DNA of 64,000 nucleotides from Streptomyces eurocidicus (GTDB lineage: Bacteria > Actinomycetota > Actinomycetes > Streptomycetales > Streptomycetaceae), in contig NZ_LGUI01000001.1 of the NCBI RefSeq assembly GCF_002891295.1, forward strand, positions 1-64,000, given 5' to 3'. Every line of letters starts with the position of its first letter. Positions within the stretch are counted from its first letter, which is position 1. A model generated the notes under the pieces. That model worked only from the letters and a program-made list of their open reading frames with translations. It was not told the DNA's origin and made no database searches. Both the position numbers and the translations under genes were made by a program. Shown here piece after piece: positions 18,134 through 27,612 of this stretch.

Positions 18134-18897
18134 GCGGTTACGCCACCCTTCGTGCTGTACGCCTCGTAGCCCTCGTTCTCCAGCTTGTCGGCGAGCTCGG
18201 CGCCGCCGGACTCGACGATGCGGCCACCGGAGAAGACGTGGACGAAGTCGGGCTTGATGTAGCGCAGGATGCGCGTGTAGTGGGTGATCAGCAGGGTGCC
18301 GACCTCGCCCGTCTCACGGACGCGGTTGACGCCCTCGGAGACCTGGCGCAGGGCGTCGACGTCGAGGCCGGAGTCGGTCTCGTCGAGGATCGCGATCTTC
18401 GGCTTGAGGAGCTCCAGCTGGAGGATCTCGTGGCGCTTCTTCTCACCGCCGGAGAAGCCCTCGTTGACGTTGCGCTCGGCGAAGGCGGGGTCCATGTTGA
18501 GGCGCTCCATGGCCTCCTTGACCTCCTTCACCCAGGTGCGCAGCTTGGGGGCCTCGCCACGGATGGCGGTGGCGGAGGTGCGCAGGAAGTTGGAGACCGA
18601 GACGCCGGGCACCTCGACGGGGTACTGCATGGCGAGGAAGACGCCGGCGCGGGCACGCTCGTCGACGGACATCTCCAGGACGTCCTCGCCGTCGAGGGTG
18701 ACGGTGCCGCCGGTGATCGTGTACTTGGGGTGACCGGCCAGGGAGTACGCCAGGGTCGACTTGCCGGAGCCGTTGGGGCCCATGATGGCGTGGGTCTCGC
18801 CCTGCTTCACGGTCAGGTCGACGCCGCGCAGGATCTCGCGGGGGCCGTTCTCGGCCTCGACGGAGACGTGCAGGTCGTGGATCTCAAGCGTTGCCAT
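18130..18897 (-). CDS. sufC: Fe-S assembly ATPase SufC
   Basis: A 255-residue ABC-type ATPase of the SufBCD scaffold. It has Walker A GPNGSGKST at about 40-48, Q-loop AMQYPVEVPG, the signature FSGGEKKRHEILQ, Walker B IAILDETDSGLD with the SufC-specific D in place of P, and switch-region LLITHYTRIL. It is cytosolic and binds SufB and SufD to drive conformational change for cluster assembly. It starts 7 bp downstream of the Rieske gene stop. Confidence 0.95.
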   Translation of the reverse strand: MATLEIHDLHVSVEAENGPREILRGVDLTVKQGETHAIMGPNGSGKSTLAYSLAGHPKYTITGGTVTLDGEDVLEMSVDERARAGVFLAMQYPVEVPGVSVSNFLRTSATAIRGEAPKLRTWVKEVKEAMERLNMDPAFAERNVNEGFSGGEKKRHEILQLELLKPKIAILDETDSGLDVDALRQVSEGVNRVRETGEVGTLLITHYTRILRYIKPDFVHVFSGGRIVESGGAELADKLENEGYEAYSTKGGVTA

Positions 18898-18904
18898 GGG
18901 GAAC

Positions 18905-19228
18905 TCAGGACTCCTGGGTGACGGAGACGAGCACGTCGTCCCCTTCGATCTTGACGGGGTATACGGGGACGGGGCGCGTGGCGGGCAGGCCGGAGGGCTT
19001 GCCGGTGCGCAGGTCGAAGCTGGAGCCGTGCAGCCAGCACTCGATCGCGCAGTCCTCCACCTCGCCCTCGGACAGCGAGACGTTGGCGTGGGAGCAGATG
19101 TCGTTTATCGCGTACACCTCGCCCTCGGTGCGGACGAGCGCGACCGGCGTGCCGTCGAGCTCGACCCGCTTGGGGGTGTCGTCCTCGAGCTCGCTCAGGC
19201 CGCAGGCGCGTACGAAGGTCTCGCTCAT
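18905..19228 (-). CDS. Rieske-type [2Fe-2S] ferredoxin in the suf operon
   Basis: A 107-residue single-domain Rieske protein, often labelled as a bifunctional phenylpropionate dioxygenase ferredoxin. Cluster ligands are found in CSHANVSL (Cys-X-His) and CWLHGSSFDL (Cys-X2-His), the standard two Cys and two His. Embedding between sufD and sufC is the usual actinobacterial arrangement, so a role as electron donor during cluster assembly or as a cluster-dependent partner is more likely than dioxygenase electron transfer. That is inference. ATG 19228 overlaps the sufD stop by 4 bp. Confidence 0.88.
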   Translation of the reverse strand: MSETFVRACGLSELEDDTPKRVELDGTPVALVRTEGEVYAINDICSHANVSLSEGEVEDCAIECWLHGSSFDLRTGKPSGLPATRPVPVYPVKIEGDDVLVSVTQES

Positions 19229-20403
19229 GCCACCGCCGCTTCCAGCTCGGCCTCGATCTTGCCGATGAGGCGCTCCTCCAGCTCCGGGATCCCGATCTGC
19301 TGGACGAGCTCGGCGAAGAAGCCGCGGACGACCAGCCGGCGGGCCTCGTCGGCGGGGATGCCGCGAGCCATCAGGTAGAAGAGCTGCTCGTCGTCGAAGC
19401 GGCCGGTCGCGGAGGCGTGGCCGGCGCCGACGATCTCGCCGGTCTCGATCTCCAGGTTGGGCACGGAGTCGACGCGCGCGCCGTCGGTGAGGACGAGGTT
19501 GCGGTTGAGCTCGTAGGTGTCGGTGCCCTCGGCGGCGGCGCGGATGAGCACGTCGCCGATCCACACCGCGTGGGCGTCCTTGCCCTGCAGCGCGCCCTTG
19601 TAGGCGACGTTGCTGCGGCAGTGCGGGGTGTCGTGGTCGACGAAGAGGCGGTGCTCCTGGTGCTGGCCCTGGTCCGTGAAGTACAGGCCGTAGAGCTCGG
19701 CCTCGCCGCCGGGGGCGCCGTAGACGACCCGGGGGTGGAGGCGGACCAGGTCGCCGCCGAAGGTGACGATCACGGACTTGAAGGAGGCGTCGCGGCCGAT
19801 CAGCGCGGTGTGCTGGGCGGCGTGCACCGCGGTGGGGTCCCAGTCCTGGACCGAGACCACAGTGAGCTTGGCGCCGTCGCCGATGAGGTACTCGACGTTG
19901 GCGGCGAGCGTGGCGTCGCCGGTGTGGTCGAGGACGACGACGGCCTCCGCGAAGGCGCCGAGCTCGACGACCTGGTGGCCGAAGGCGACGCCGCCCTCGC
20001 CGTGCACGGAGATCAGGACGGGCTCGGTGAGCACGGTGTCCTTGGGGATCGAGACGACCGACGCCTTCTCGAAGGAGCTGTACGCCTGGGCGGCGACGCG
20101 GTCGACCGGCTTGCCTGCGCGGCCGAGGCGGGCGTCGTCACGGCCGACGGTCTCGACGGTGACGCCTTCGGGGGCGGTCACCTCGACCTTGACGCCGCCG
20201 TCCGCGACCGCGGTGCCGTCGTGCAGGCCGCGGAGGCGCGCCAGCGGGGTGAACCGCCACTCCTCCTCGCGGCCGTGCGGCACGGGGAAGTCCGCGACGT
20301 CGTACGAGGCGGGGGCGCTGACGCGCGCGTCGATGGGCTGCTGGGGCCCGCCCACCTGGATGGCGCCGTCGGTCGTGCTGCCGGCGGGAGTGTTATCGGC
20401 CAT
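19225..20403 (-). CDS. sufD: Fe-S cluster assembly protein SufD
   Basis: A 392-residue SufB/SufD-family scaffold component. It shows the N-terminal helical region (REEEWRFTPLARLRGL), the right-handed beta-helix core (ALIGRDASFKSVIVTFGGDLVRLHPRV), and the C-terminal family signature SATGRFDDEQLFYLMARGIPADEARRLVVRGFFAEL. It pairs with SufB and two SufC subunits. It starts 59 bp after sufB, the largest gap in the operon. Confidence 0.95.
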   Translation of the reverse strand: MADNTPAGSTTDGAIQVGGPQQPIDARVSAPASYDVADFPVPHGREEEWRFTPLARLRGLHDGTAVADGGVKVEVTAPEGVTVETVGRDDARLGRAGKPVDRVAAQAYSSFEKASVVSIPKDTVLTEPVLISVHGEGGVAFGHQVVELGAFAEAVVVLDHTGDATLAANVEYLIGDGAKLTVVSVQDWDPTAVHAAQHTALIGRDASFKSVIVTFGGDLVRLHPRVVYGAPGGEAELYGLYFTDQGQHQEHRLFVDHDTPHCRSNVAYKGALQGKDAHAVWIGDVLIRAAAEGTDTYELNRNLVLTDGARVDSVPNLEIETGEIVGAGHASATGRFDDEQLFYLMARGIPADEARRLVVRGFFAELVQQIGIPELEERLIGKIEAELEAAVA

Positions 20404-20462
20404 GACTGTCGTCGTGCTCTCTTCCTGTCACAAAGGGGTCGCTGCGGTCCGGACGGCGGGTG

Positions 20463-21884
20463 TCAGCCGACCGCGCCTTCCATCTGCAGCTCGATCAGCC
20501 GGTTGAGTTCCAGGGCGTACTCCATGGGGAGCTCGCGGGCGATCGGCTCGACGAAGCCGCGCACGATCATCGCCATCGCCTCGAACTCGGTCAGACCGCG
20601 GCTCATCAGGTAGAAGAGCTGGTCGTCGCTGACCTTGGAGACGGTCGCCTCGTGGCCCATGGAGACGTCGTCCTCGCGGACGTCGACGTAGGGGTAGGTG
20701 TCCGACCGGGAGATGGTGTCCACCAGCAGGGCATCGCAGAGGACGTTCGACTTGGAGCCGTGAGCGCCCTCGCCGATCTCGATCAGGCCGCGGTAGGAGG
20801 TGCGGCCGCCGCCTCGGGCCACCGACTTGGAGACGATGTTGGAGGAGGTGTTGGGCGCCATGTGGACCATCTTGGCGCCGGCGTCCTGGTGCTGGCCCTC
20901 ACCGGAGAAGGCGATGGAGAGGGTCTCGCCCTTGGCGTGCTCGCCCATCAGGTAGACGGCCGGGTACTTCATGGTCACCTTGGAGCCGATGTTGCCGTCG
21001 ACCCACTCCATGGTCGCGCCCTCGTAGGCCACGGCGCGCTTGGTGACCAGGTTGTAGACGTTGTTCGACCAGTTCTGGATGGTCGTGTAGCGGCAGCGGC
21101 CGCCCTTCTTGACGATGATCTCCACGACGGCGCTGTGCAGCGAGTCGGAGGAGTAGATCGGGGCGGTGCAGCCCTCGACGTAGTGCACGTAGGCGTTCTC
21201 GTCGACGATGATCAGGGTGCGCTCGAACTGGCCCATGTTCTCCGTGTTGATACGGAAGTAAGCCTGGAGCGGGATGTCGACGTGGACGCCCGGCGGGACG
21301 TAGATGAAGGAGCCACCGGACCACACGGCGGTGTTCAGCGAGGCGAACTTGTTGTCACCGACGGGGATGACGGTGCCGAAGTACTCCTGGAAGATCTCCG
21401 GGTGCTCCTTGAGCGCCGTGTCGGTGTCCAGGAAGAGAACGCCCTGCTCCTCCAGGTCCTCGCGGATCTGGTGGTAGACGACCTCCGACTCGTACTGGGC
21501 GGCGACACCGGCGACGAGGCGCTGCTTCTCGGCCTCCGGGATGCCCAGCTTGTCGTAGGTGTTCTTGATGTCCTCGGGCAGGTCCTCCCAGGAAGCGGCC
21601 TGCTTCTCGGTGGAGCGCACGAAGTACTTGATGTTGTCGAAGTCGATGCCCGTGAGGTCGGAGCCCCAGGTCGGCATGGGCTTCTTCTCGAAGAGCTTCA
21701 GGCCCTTCAGACGCAGCTTGAGCATCCACTCCGGCTCGGACTTCTTCGCGGAGATGTCGCGGACGACCTCCTCGGAGAGGCCGCGCTTGGCCGCTGCACC
21801 GGCCACGTCGGAGTCGGCCCAGCCGTATTCGTACGTGCCCAGGCCCTCGAGCTCAGGGTGGGCAGTCTCCGTGGGGAGAGTCAT
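20463..21884 (-). CDS. sufB: Fe-S cluster assembly protein SufB
   Basis: A 473-residue scaffold on which nascent clusters are built. The sequence is highly conserved: [12 protein letters not shown] and [17 protein letters not shown] near the N-terminus, [39 protein letters not shown] with a candidate functional cysteine, and the C-terminal [27 protein letters not shown] 21884 overlaps the sufR stop by 4 bp, so SufB synthesis is coupled to its repressor. Confidence 0.96.
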   Translation of the reverse strand: MTLPTETAHPELEGLGTYEYGWADSDVAGAAAKRGLSEEVVRDISAKKSEPEWMLKLRLKGLKLFEKKPMPTWGSDLTGIDFDNIKYFVRSTEKQAASWEDLPEDIKNTYDKLGIPEAEKQRLVAGVAAQYESEVVYHQIREDLEEQGVLFLDTDTALKEHPEIFQEYFGTVIPVGDNKFASLNTAVWSGGSFIYVPPGVHVDIPLQAYFRINTENMGQFERTLIIVDENAYVHYVEGCTAPIYSSDSLHSAVVEIIVKKGGRCRYTTIQNWSNNVYNLVTKRAVAYEGATMEWVDGNIGSKVTMKYPAVYLMGEHAKGETLSIAFSGEGQHQDAGAKMVHMAPNTSSNIVSKSVARGGGRTSYRGLIEIGEGAHGSKSNVLCDALLVDTISRSDTYPYVDVREDDVSMGHEATVSKVSDDQLFYLMSRGLTEFEAMAMIVRGFVEPIARELPMEYALELNRLIELQMEGAVG

Positions 21885-22690
21885 GCGGGGTTCCTCCCGG
21901 CCGTGCTGGCGGATGCTGTGGTGGTCTTGGTGGTGCGCCGCGTTTCGCCGCGCGGGATGAACGTCGTGCACACACCGTCGCCGTGGGCGATGGTGGCGAG
22001 ACGCTGCACATGGGTCCCGAGCAGGCGGGAGAAGACCTCGGTCTCCGCCTCGCACAGCTGCGGGAACTGCTCGGCGACATGGGCGACCGGGCAGTGGTGC
22101 TGGCAAAGCTGTTCGCCGACCGGTGCGCTACGCGCTGTAGCAGCGTACCCGTCCGCGGTCAATGCCCGGGCAAGGGCCTCCGTGCGGGATTCCGGGCCGA
22201 CGGCCTGGAGGGCCTCGCGATAGCCCTCGGCCTGGGCGGCCATCCGGGCGCGCGCGAAGGCGGCGACCGCCGCCTCGCCCATCTCGCCGCCGCCGGCCGC
22301 CTGAGCGATCCAGCGCAGGGCGTCCTCGGCCAGCTTGTCGTACGCCTGGTCGAAGGCGTCGCGGCCGCAGTCGGTGAGCGCGAAGGCTTTGGCCGGGCGC
22401 CCGCGCGTACGAGCGCCGTAGACGCGCTTCTCGCGGGGCTCGACGATGCCTTCGGCGGCGAGGGTGTCGAGGTGGCGGCGGACGGCGGCCTGGGTCAGCT
22501 CCAGGCGCAGGGCCAGCTCGGCCGCGGTCGACGGACCGTGATCGAGGATGGACCTGACCACGCGGTTCCGGGTGCCGCGCTGCTCGTCGTGAGCGCGGTC
22601 CTCCTCGCGCACGGGCTCGGCGGCAGGCGCCGCCGCCCCGGCGGCCACCCGGGCCGCGGGGTCCTGCGAAGCCTCGCTCGCGTATTTCAC
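21881..22690 (-). CDS. sufR: SufR-like Fe-S-sensing repressor of the suf operon
   Basis: A 269-residue regulator. The winged helix-turn-helix (about 42-95) includes [24 protein letters not shown] and a basic wing [15 protein letters not shown]. The C-terminal sensor holds Cys196, Cys200 and Cys213 ([19 protein letters not shown]) and Cys241, candidates for [4Fe-4S] ligation. Family members repress suf when loaded with a cluster. The GTG start at 22690 lacks a ribosome-binding site and lies inside a palindromic operator. A TTGTCG (minus, 22726-22721) and AACAAT pair could give a nearly leaderless transcript. First gene of the eight-gene operon. Confidence 0.9.
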   Translation of the reverse strand: MKYASEASQDPAARVAAGAAAPAAEPVREEDRAHDEQRGTRNRVVRSILDHGPSTAAELALRLELTQAAVRRHLDTLAAEGIVEPREKRVYGARTRGRPAKAFALTDCGRDAFDQAYDKLAEDALRWIAQAAGGGEMGEAAVAAFARARMAAQAEGYREALQAVGPESRTEALARALTADGYAATARSAPVGEQLCQHHCPVAHVAEQFPQLCEAETEVFSRLLGTHVQRLATIAHGDGVCTTFIPRGETRRTTKTTTASASTAGRNPA

Positions 22691-22703
22691 AACACCATTG
22701 TTG
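22690..22703. promoter_or_regulatory. Probable SufR operator, CAAC-N6-GTTG
   Basis: A 14-bp interrupted palindrome (CAACACCATTGTTG) covers the sufR start codon and the presumed -10 region. It equals the CAAC-N6-GTTG site that I recall being reported for Streptomyces SufR. Position and symmetry fit autorepression of sufR and the whole operon. Confidence 0.75.
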
Positions 22704-22920
22704 CGTAATTACAGGGAAGGCGACAAGCCTCGTCCGGGCCGCCGGGCGGTGTCGTCGATCACTTAGGGTCACCTAACCGCCACGCCCAAGATCGTCACAA
22801 AACCGGCCGCCGGACCGGTGCGGGCCGGGCGGGCCGGGCCCTCCCGCCGGGCCTGTCCGTACTGTCTTACGAGCACCCCGGGGCGGTCCGGACGGCCCCG
22901 GGGTTCGTAGACTTCCCGCC

Positions 22921-23879
<959 letters not shown>

Positions 23880-23883
<4 letters not shown>

Positions 23884-23972
23884 GGGCTGACACACGGACC
23901 GGCCGGGGGTCCGGGGGTCGCCCCCCGGAGGACACCAGCCTGGAGCTGACGGGCAAGGAGCTGCGGGCATGA
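23880..23972 (+). CDS. Mini-ORF 1 in tandem array
   Basis: A 30-codon frame beginning MRADTRTGRG and ending ELTGKELRA. It starts on the ATG overlapping the ATPase stop (ATGA) and ends on the TGA overlapping mini-ORF 2. GGAGCTGCGGGC supplies a ribosome-binding site in every unit. It may serve only to hand ribosomes on to the permease; no function for the peptide can be claimed. Confidence 0.35.
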
Positions 23973-24061
23973 GGGCTGACACACGGACCGGCCGGGGGTC
24001 CGGGGGTCGCCCCCCGGAGGACACCAGCCTGGAGCTGACGGGCAAGGAGCTGCGGGCATGA
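23969..24061 (+). CDS. Mini-ORF 2 in tandem array
   Basis: This is a second unit with the same peptide as mini-ORF 1, read in a different frame because the period (89) is not a multiple of three. It shares 4-bp overlaps with its neighbours on both sides. Confidence 0.35.
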   Translation: MRADTRTGRGSGGRPPEDTSLELTGKELRA

Positions 24062-24150
24062 GGGCTGACACACGGACCGGCCGGGGGTCCGGGGGTCGCC
24101 CCCCGGAGGACACCAGCCTGGAGCTGACCGGCAGGGAGCTGCGCGCATGA
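24058..24150 (+). CDS. Mini-ORF 3 in tandem array
   Basis: The third unit ends ELTGRELRA (K to R relative to the others). Its TGA overlaps the ATG of the permease gene at 24147. The divergence of this last copy, together with its native-looking junction, suggests it is the ancestral ATPase-permease junction and that the upstream units arose by duplication. Confidence 0.35.
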   Translation: MRADTRTGRGSGGRPPEDTSLELTGRELRA

Positions 24151-24926
24151 GCACCGACACGACGACCGGGACGTTCACCCCGAGGCCCGGCGCCGCGCCG
24201 CTCCCCCGGATGATCCGGGCGCAGGCCGCACTGGAGACCCGGATGCTGCTGCGCAACGGTGAGCAGCTGCTGCTCACCGTCGTCATCCCGACCCTGCTGC
24301 TGGTCCTCTTCAGCTCCGTCGACATCGTCGACACGGGCGAGGGCGAGGCCGTGGACTTCCTGGCCCCGGGCGTACTGGCCCTCGCCGTGCTCTCCACCGC
24401 CTTCACCGGGCAGGCCATCGCGACGGGCTTCGAGCGCCGCTACGGCGTGCTGAAGCGGCTCGGCGCGTCGCCGCTGCCGCGCTGGGGGCTGATGGCCGCG
24501 AAGACCTGCTCGGTGCTGGTCACCGAGGTGCTCCAGATCCTGTTGCTGACGGTGATCGCCTTCGCGCTGGGCTGGTCGCCGCACGGCAACCCCTTCGCCG
24601 TCCTGCTGCTGCTCGTCCTCGGCACCGCCGCGTTCTCCGGGCTCGGCCTGCTGATGGCCGGCACGCTCAAGGCCGAGGTGACACTGGCCGCCGCCAACCT
24701 CGTCTTCCTGCTGCTGCTGGTCGGCGGCGGAGTGATCGTGCCGCTGGAGAAGTTCCCGGACGCCGCGCAGGCCGTGCTGGGCCTGCTGCCGATCTCGGCG
24801 CTCTCGGACGGACTGCGGGACGTCCTGCGGGACGGCGCGGCGATGCCCTGGGCCGACCTGGGCATCCTGACCGTCTGGTCCGTGCTCGGCCTCGGCGCGG
24901 CGGCCCGCTTCTTCCGCTGGGAGTGA
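24147..24926 (+). CDS. ABC-2 type transporter permease
   Basis: A 259-residue inner-membrane protein with about six hydrophobic segments: LLLTVVIPTLLLVLFSSVDIV, FLAPGVLALAVLSTAFTGQAI, VLQILLLTVIAFALGW, PFAVLLLLVLGTAAFSGLGLLM, AAANLVFLLLLVGGGVIV and ILTVWSVLGLGAAARFF. The coupling stretch TGFERRYGVLKRLGASPL is the typical ABC-2 cytoplasmic helix. It forms an exporter with the ATPase upstream and starts at ATG 24147 in overlap with the mini-ORF array. Confidence 0.9.
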   Translation: MSTDTTTGTFTPRPGAAPLPRMIRAQAALETRMLLRNGEQLLLTVVIPTLLLVLFSSVDIVDTGEGEAVDFLAPGVLALAVLSTAFTGQAIATGFERRYGVLKRLGASPLPRWGLMAAKTCSVLVTEVLQILLLTVIAFALGWSPHGNPFAVLLLLVLGTAAFSGLGLLMAGTLKAEVTLAAANLVFLLLLVGGGVIVPLEKFPDAAQAVLGLLPISALSDGLRDVLRDGAAMPWADLGILTVWSVLGLGAAARFFRWE

Positions 24927-24930
24927 GCGG

Positions 24931-25045
24931 GCAGGCGACCGTAAGGGTGACGGCCACCGGGGCACGGCCGTAAGGGTGACGGCGACCGAGGCGCGACCGT
25001 AAGGGCAGCAGCCACCGAGGTACGACCGTAAGGGTGACGGCGGCC
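24931..25045. repeat. 29-bp direct repeats, four copies, upstream of ctaA
   Basis: A unit of the form (G)CGACCGTAAGGGTGACGGCNACCGAGG occurs four times with exact 29-bp spacing (the variable A/G of the CGACCGTAAGGG motif at 24938, 24967, 24996 and 25025). The third copy reads AAGGGCAGCAGC. The array starts directly behind the permease stop and ends about 95 bp before the ctaA start. There are no intervening spacers, so it is not a CRISPR. Confidence 0.85.
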
Positions 25046-25139
25046 GGACGAACCCCTCTGAACAGGGATGATTCCTCCCCGCCGCGCCCGGCCCACCCCC
25101 TCGTGAATCCATGCACAAGCGGGCCCTTACGATGACTCC

Positions 25140-26135
25140 GTGCCGAATTCGATGAACCCCCTCCAGATCGTCGCCGACCGGTGGCAGCCCTCCGCCCGCT
25201 TCGTGCGGCGGGCGGCGTTCGCCTGCGTGGTGATGGCCGTGGTCATCGTCGTGACGGGCGGCGCGGTGCGGCTCACCCAGTCGGGGCTCGGCTGCCCGAC
25301 CTGGCCGACCTGCACCGACGACAGCCTGACCCCGACGCCCGAGATGGGCATCAACGGCGTCATCGAATTCACCAACCGCATGCTCACCTATGTGCTCTGC
25401 GCGGTCGTCGGCGTGGCGATCGTGGCGGCACGCGCGCGTGCCCCGCGCCGGCGCAGCCTCACCCGGCTGGGCTGGACGCAGTTCTGGCTCGTCGCGAGCA
25501 ACGGCATCATCGGCGGCATCACGGTGCTCACGGGCCTCAACCCGTACATCGTCGGCTCGCACTTCCTGGCCGCGACGGCACTGCTGACGGTGGCCGTGGT
25601 GATGTGGCGCCGCGCCTGCGAGGGCGACGAGGAGCCGCGCGACCTGGTGGCCCGTCCGGTACGGCAGCTCGGCTGGGTGCTGGTCCTCTCGACCGCCCTG
25701 CTGATCGTGGTCGGCACGGTGGTGACGGGCTCGGGCCGGCACGCGGGCGACGCCAAGAAGGACGTCCACCGCATCCCGCTGGACGTCCGCGAGATCACCC
25801 AGCTGCACGTGGACCTCGTCTGCGTCGTGCTCGGCCTGACCGTGGCCCTGTGGTTCGTGCTGCGGGCCGTGCAGGCCCCCGCCGGACCGGCCCGGCGGGT
25901 GGTCGAGATGCTGGCCGTCCTGCTGCTCCAGGGCCTCATCGGCTTCGTGCAGTACTTCAACGACTCCCCCGAGCTCCTCGTCGGCGCCCACATGCTCGGC
26001 TCCTGCCTGGTGTGGATCGCCGTGCTCCGGGTGTTCCTGTCGCTGCGCGACCGCGGCGAGCTCGCCGCCCTGCCCTCGCCCGCCGGCGAGGCCGAGGCGC
26101 TCCGGCCCGCCGCTCAGGCCGCCTCCAGCCGGTAG
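25140..26135 (+). CDS. ctaA: Heme A synthase (COX15/CtaA family)
   Basis: A 331-residue integral membrane enzyme oxidizing the C8 methyl of heme O to make heme A for cytochrome aa3. The motif TGGAVRLTQSGLGCPTWPTC in TM1 contains the conserved cysteine pair. Eight hydrophobic helices are visible, with heme-ligand histidines in GSHFLAATA, TQLHVDLVCVV and VGAHMLGSC. The start is GTG 25140 or ATG 25152 (MNPLQIVADRW). The C-terminus overlaps the convergent amidohydrolase-like gene by 22 bp. ctaB lies 1.5 kb downstream on the other strand. Confidence 0.92.
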   Translation: MPNSMNPLQIVADRWQPSARFVRRAAFACVVMAVVIVVTGGAVRLTQSGLGCPTWPTCTDDSLTPTPEMGINGVIEFTNRMLTYVLCAVVGVAIVAARARAPRRRSLTRLGWTQFWLVASNGIIGGITVLTGLNPYIVGSHFLAATALLTVAVVMWRRACEGDEEPRDLVARPVRQLGWVLVLSTALLIVVGTVVTGSGRHAGDAKKDVHRIPLDVREITQLHVDLVCVVLGLTVALWFVLRAVQAPAGPARRVVEMLAVLLLQGLIGFVQYFNDSPELLVGAHMLGSCLVWIAVLRVFLSLRDRGELAALPSPAGEAEALRPAAQAASSR

Positions 26136-27154
26136 ACCCGACGGGCGGTGCCGGCCGCGACGAGCCCGGCGATCCGCCGCGCCTCCGCCCACCGGCACCA
26201 CCCGTCGGCGACCCATTCGGCCATCAGCCGCCCCATGGCCTGGACGAACGACCGCGCCCCCACCACGTACAGCTCGGGCAGCGCCCGCGCCCCGGTGGAG
26301 AACAGCAGCTTGCCGAACGGCGCCTCGGGGAGGACCTCCTCCGGCCGGGCGCCCACGTCCGCGTAGACGTGCGGATGGGCCGCGGCCAGCCGGGCCGCCT
26401 GCAGATGGTGGCCGGGGCCGGGGAACAGCACGAGATCGGTGCCCAGCCCGGCCGTGGCCGCCAGCAGGCGGGCCAGCCGGCGCGGGTCCCGGCAGTGCAA
26501 CTGCACCGGCAGACCGGTTCCCAGGGCGCTCCACAGCAGATGGCGGACGAGCGCCTGGTCGACGGGCGTAGGCCCCGTACGTCCGGTGCGGAGCCGTCGG
26601 GCGGCTGCCCTGCGGACCTCCGGCACGTCGGGTGCCCTCCCGTCGCAGGACCGTACGGCGCAGGCGAACGCGGTGGCACCGCGCGCGGCGGTGTGCAGCG
26701 CCTCGGCGGTACGGGAGAGGAAGGCGTCGACGCCCTCGCAGTCCGCGCCGATCCGGTCGGCGAGCGCCTCCAGGCGTACGACCTCGTGGGCCCGGCCCTC
26801 GGCGGCGTGCGCCAGCTCGGCGGCGGAGGTGAGGCCGCCGGGCGCGCCGGACTCCAGCAGGAAGGTGCCGATGCCCGCGCCGCGCAGCAGCAGCCGCCCG
26901 GCGCGGTAGGCGCCCAGCTCACGGCGGCGGGCGAGGTAGCGGACCGGTGCGCAGAAGGGCTCCAGGCCCAGCAGCGGCGGGCACCAGCGGAGCACCGCGA
27001 GCCCGGCCCGGCTGTCGAAGAAGGTGGTGCCGGGCGGCGCCGGGCCGGTGGATCCGGCGGCCGCGGCGAGGTGGGTCTCGAACCGGCCGAGCCCCAGTTC
27101 GCCGTGGACGGCTCCGTGGCTGTGCTGATCGACGATCGGCGGCATGCCGTCCAT
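26114..27154 (-). CDS. Amidohydrolase-superfamily protein (metal-dependent TIM barrel)
   Basis: A 346-residue protein between ctaA and ctaB. VDQHSHG at the N-terminus is the strand 1 HxH metal site; PVQLHCRDP supplies a strand 5-type histidine; FPGPGHHLQAARLAAAHPHVYADVG resembles strand 6-7 of FluG/amidohydrolase-2 proteins; and FGKLLFSTGARALPELYVVGARS closes the barrel. The usual C-terminal catalytic aspartate (TDA) is replaced by STG, so the activity may differ. ATG 27154 follows AAGGGGG and is preferred over ATG 27145. Substrate unknown; the context does not explain a link to heme A. Confidence 0.7.
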   Translation of the reverse strand: MDGMPPIVDQHSHGAVHGELGLGRFETHLAAAAGSTGPAPPGTTFFDSRAGLAVLRWCPPLLGLEPFCAPVRYLARRRELGAYRAGRLLLRGAGIGTFLLESGAPGGLTSAAELAHAAEGRAHEVVRLEALADRIGADCEGVDAFLSRTAEALHTAARGATAFACAVRSCDGRAPDVPEVRRAAARRLRTGRTGPTPVDQALVRHLLWSALGTGLPVQLHCRDPRRLARLLAATAGLGTDLVLFPGPGHHLQAARLAAAHPHVYADVGARPEEVLPEAPFGKLLFSTGARALPELYVVGARSFVQAMGRLMAEWVADGWCRWAEARRIAGLVAAGTARRVYRLEAA

Positions 27155-27230
27155 CCCCGCCCCCTTGTGCCCCGCCCCGCCCCTCGGCGGCACACGGCCG
27201 CCCCCGCGGGTCTAACGGCCGACGGGCCCG

Positions 27231-27587
27231 TCAGTTATTGGCGGGACCGCCCAGCTGGAGGCCCGCCATCCGGGTCCATTCGTACGGGCCGGTGCGGACC
27301 TTGGCCGCGAACTCGCCGTCGAAGTCGTCGTGCAGGGTGAGGCCCGCGACCTCCGCGGCCTTGCGCGCGGTCTCCATGGAGGGGGCGACGAGGACGCCCC
27401 ACTCGCCGTTGGCCCCGACGAGGGCGATCCGGGTGCTGCCGCGGGCGATGTGCGCCAGCTGGCCCTCGGCGGTGCCGCCGTGGCTCTTGGCGAAGGCCGT
27501 GATCTGCCGGGCGAGCCGGAGGGCCTTGCGGTCGGCCGGGGCTGCGGCGGGTGCGGTCTCTTCGGCCTGCGTCGTGGTGTCTGCCAT
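27231..27587 (-). CDS. Hypothetical protein, conserved-looking, 118 residues
   Basis: A small soluble protein that I do not recognise. Its N-terminal 20 residues are disordered and acidic/alanine-rich (MADTTTQAEETAPAAAPADR). A helix (KALRLARQITAFAKSH) follows, then a compact alpha/beta core containing STRIALVGANGEWGVLVAP and a C-terminal GPYEWTRMAGLQLG. There are no cysteines or membrane segments. It lies 25 bp after the ctaB stop in the same direction, so it may be cotranscribed with ctaB. Confidence 0.75.
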   Translation of the reverse strand: MADTTTQAEETAPAAAPADRKALRLARQITAFAKSHGGTAEGQLAHIARGSTRIALVGANGEWGVLVAPSMETARKAAEVAGLTLHDDFDGEFAAKVRTGPYEWTRMAGLQLGGPANN

Positions 27588-27612
27588 GACACCGGATGCT
27601 ACCCGCCGGTAA

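Noticed and set aside
24931..25045. CRISPR array
   Set aside because: Repeats of 29 bp abut directly, with no unique spacers and no cas genes in the window.
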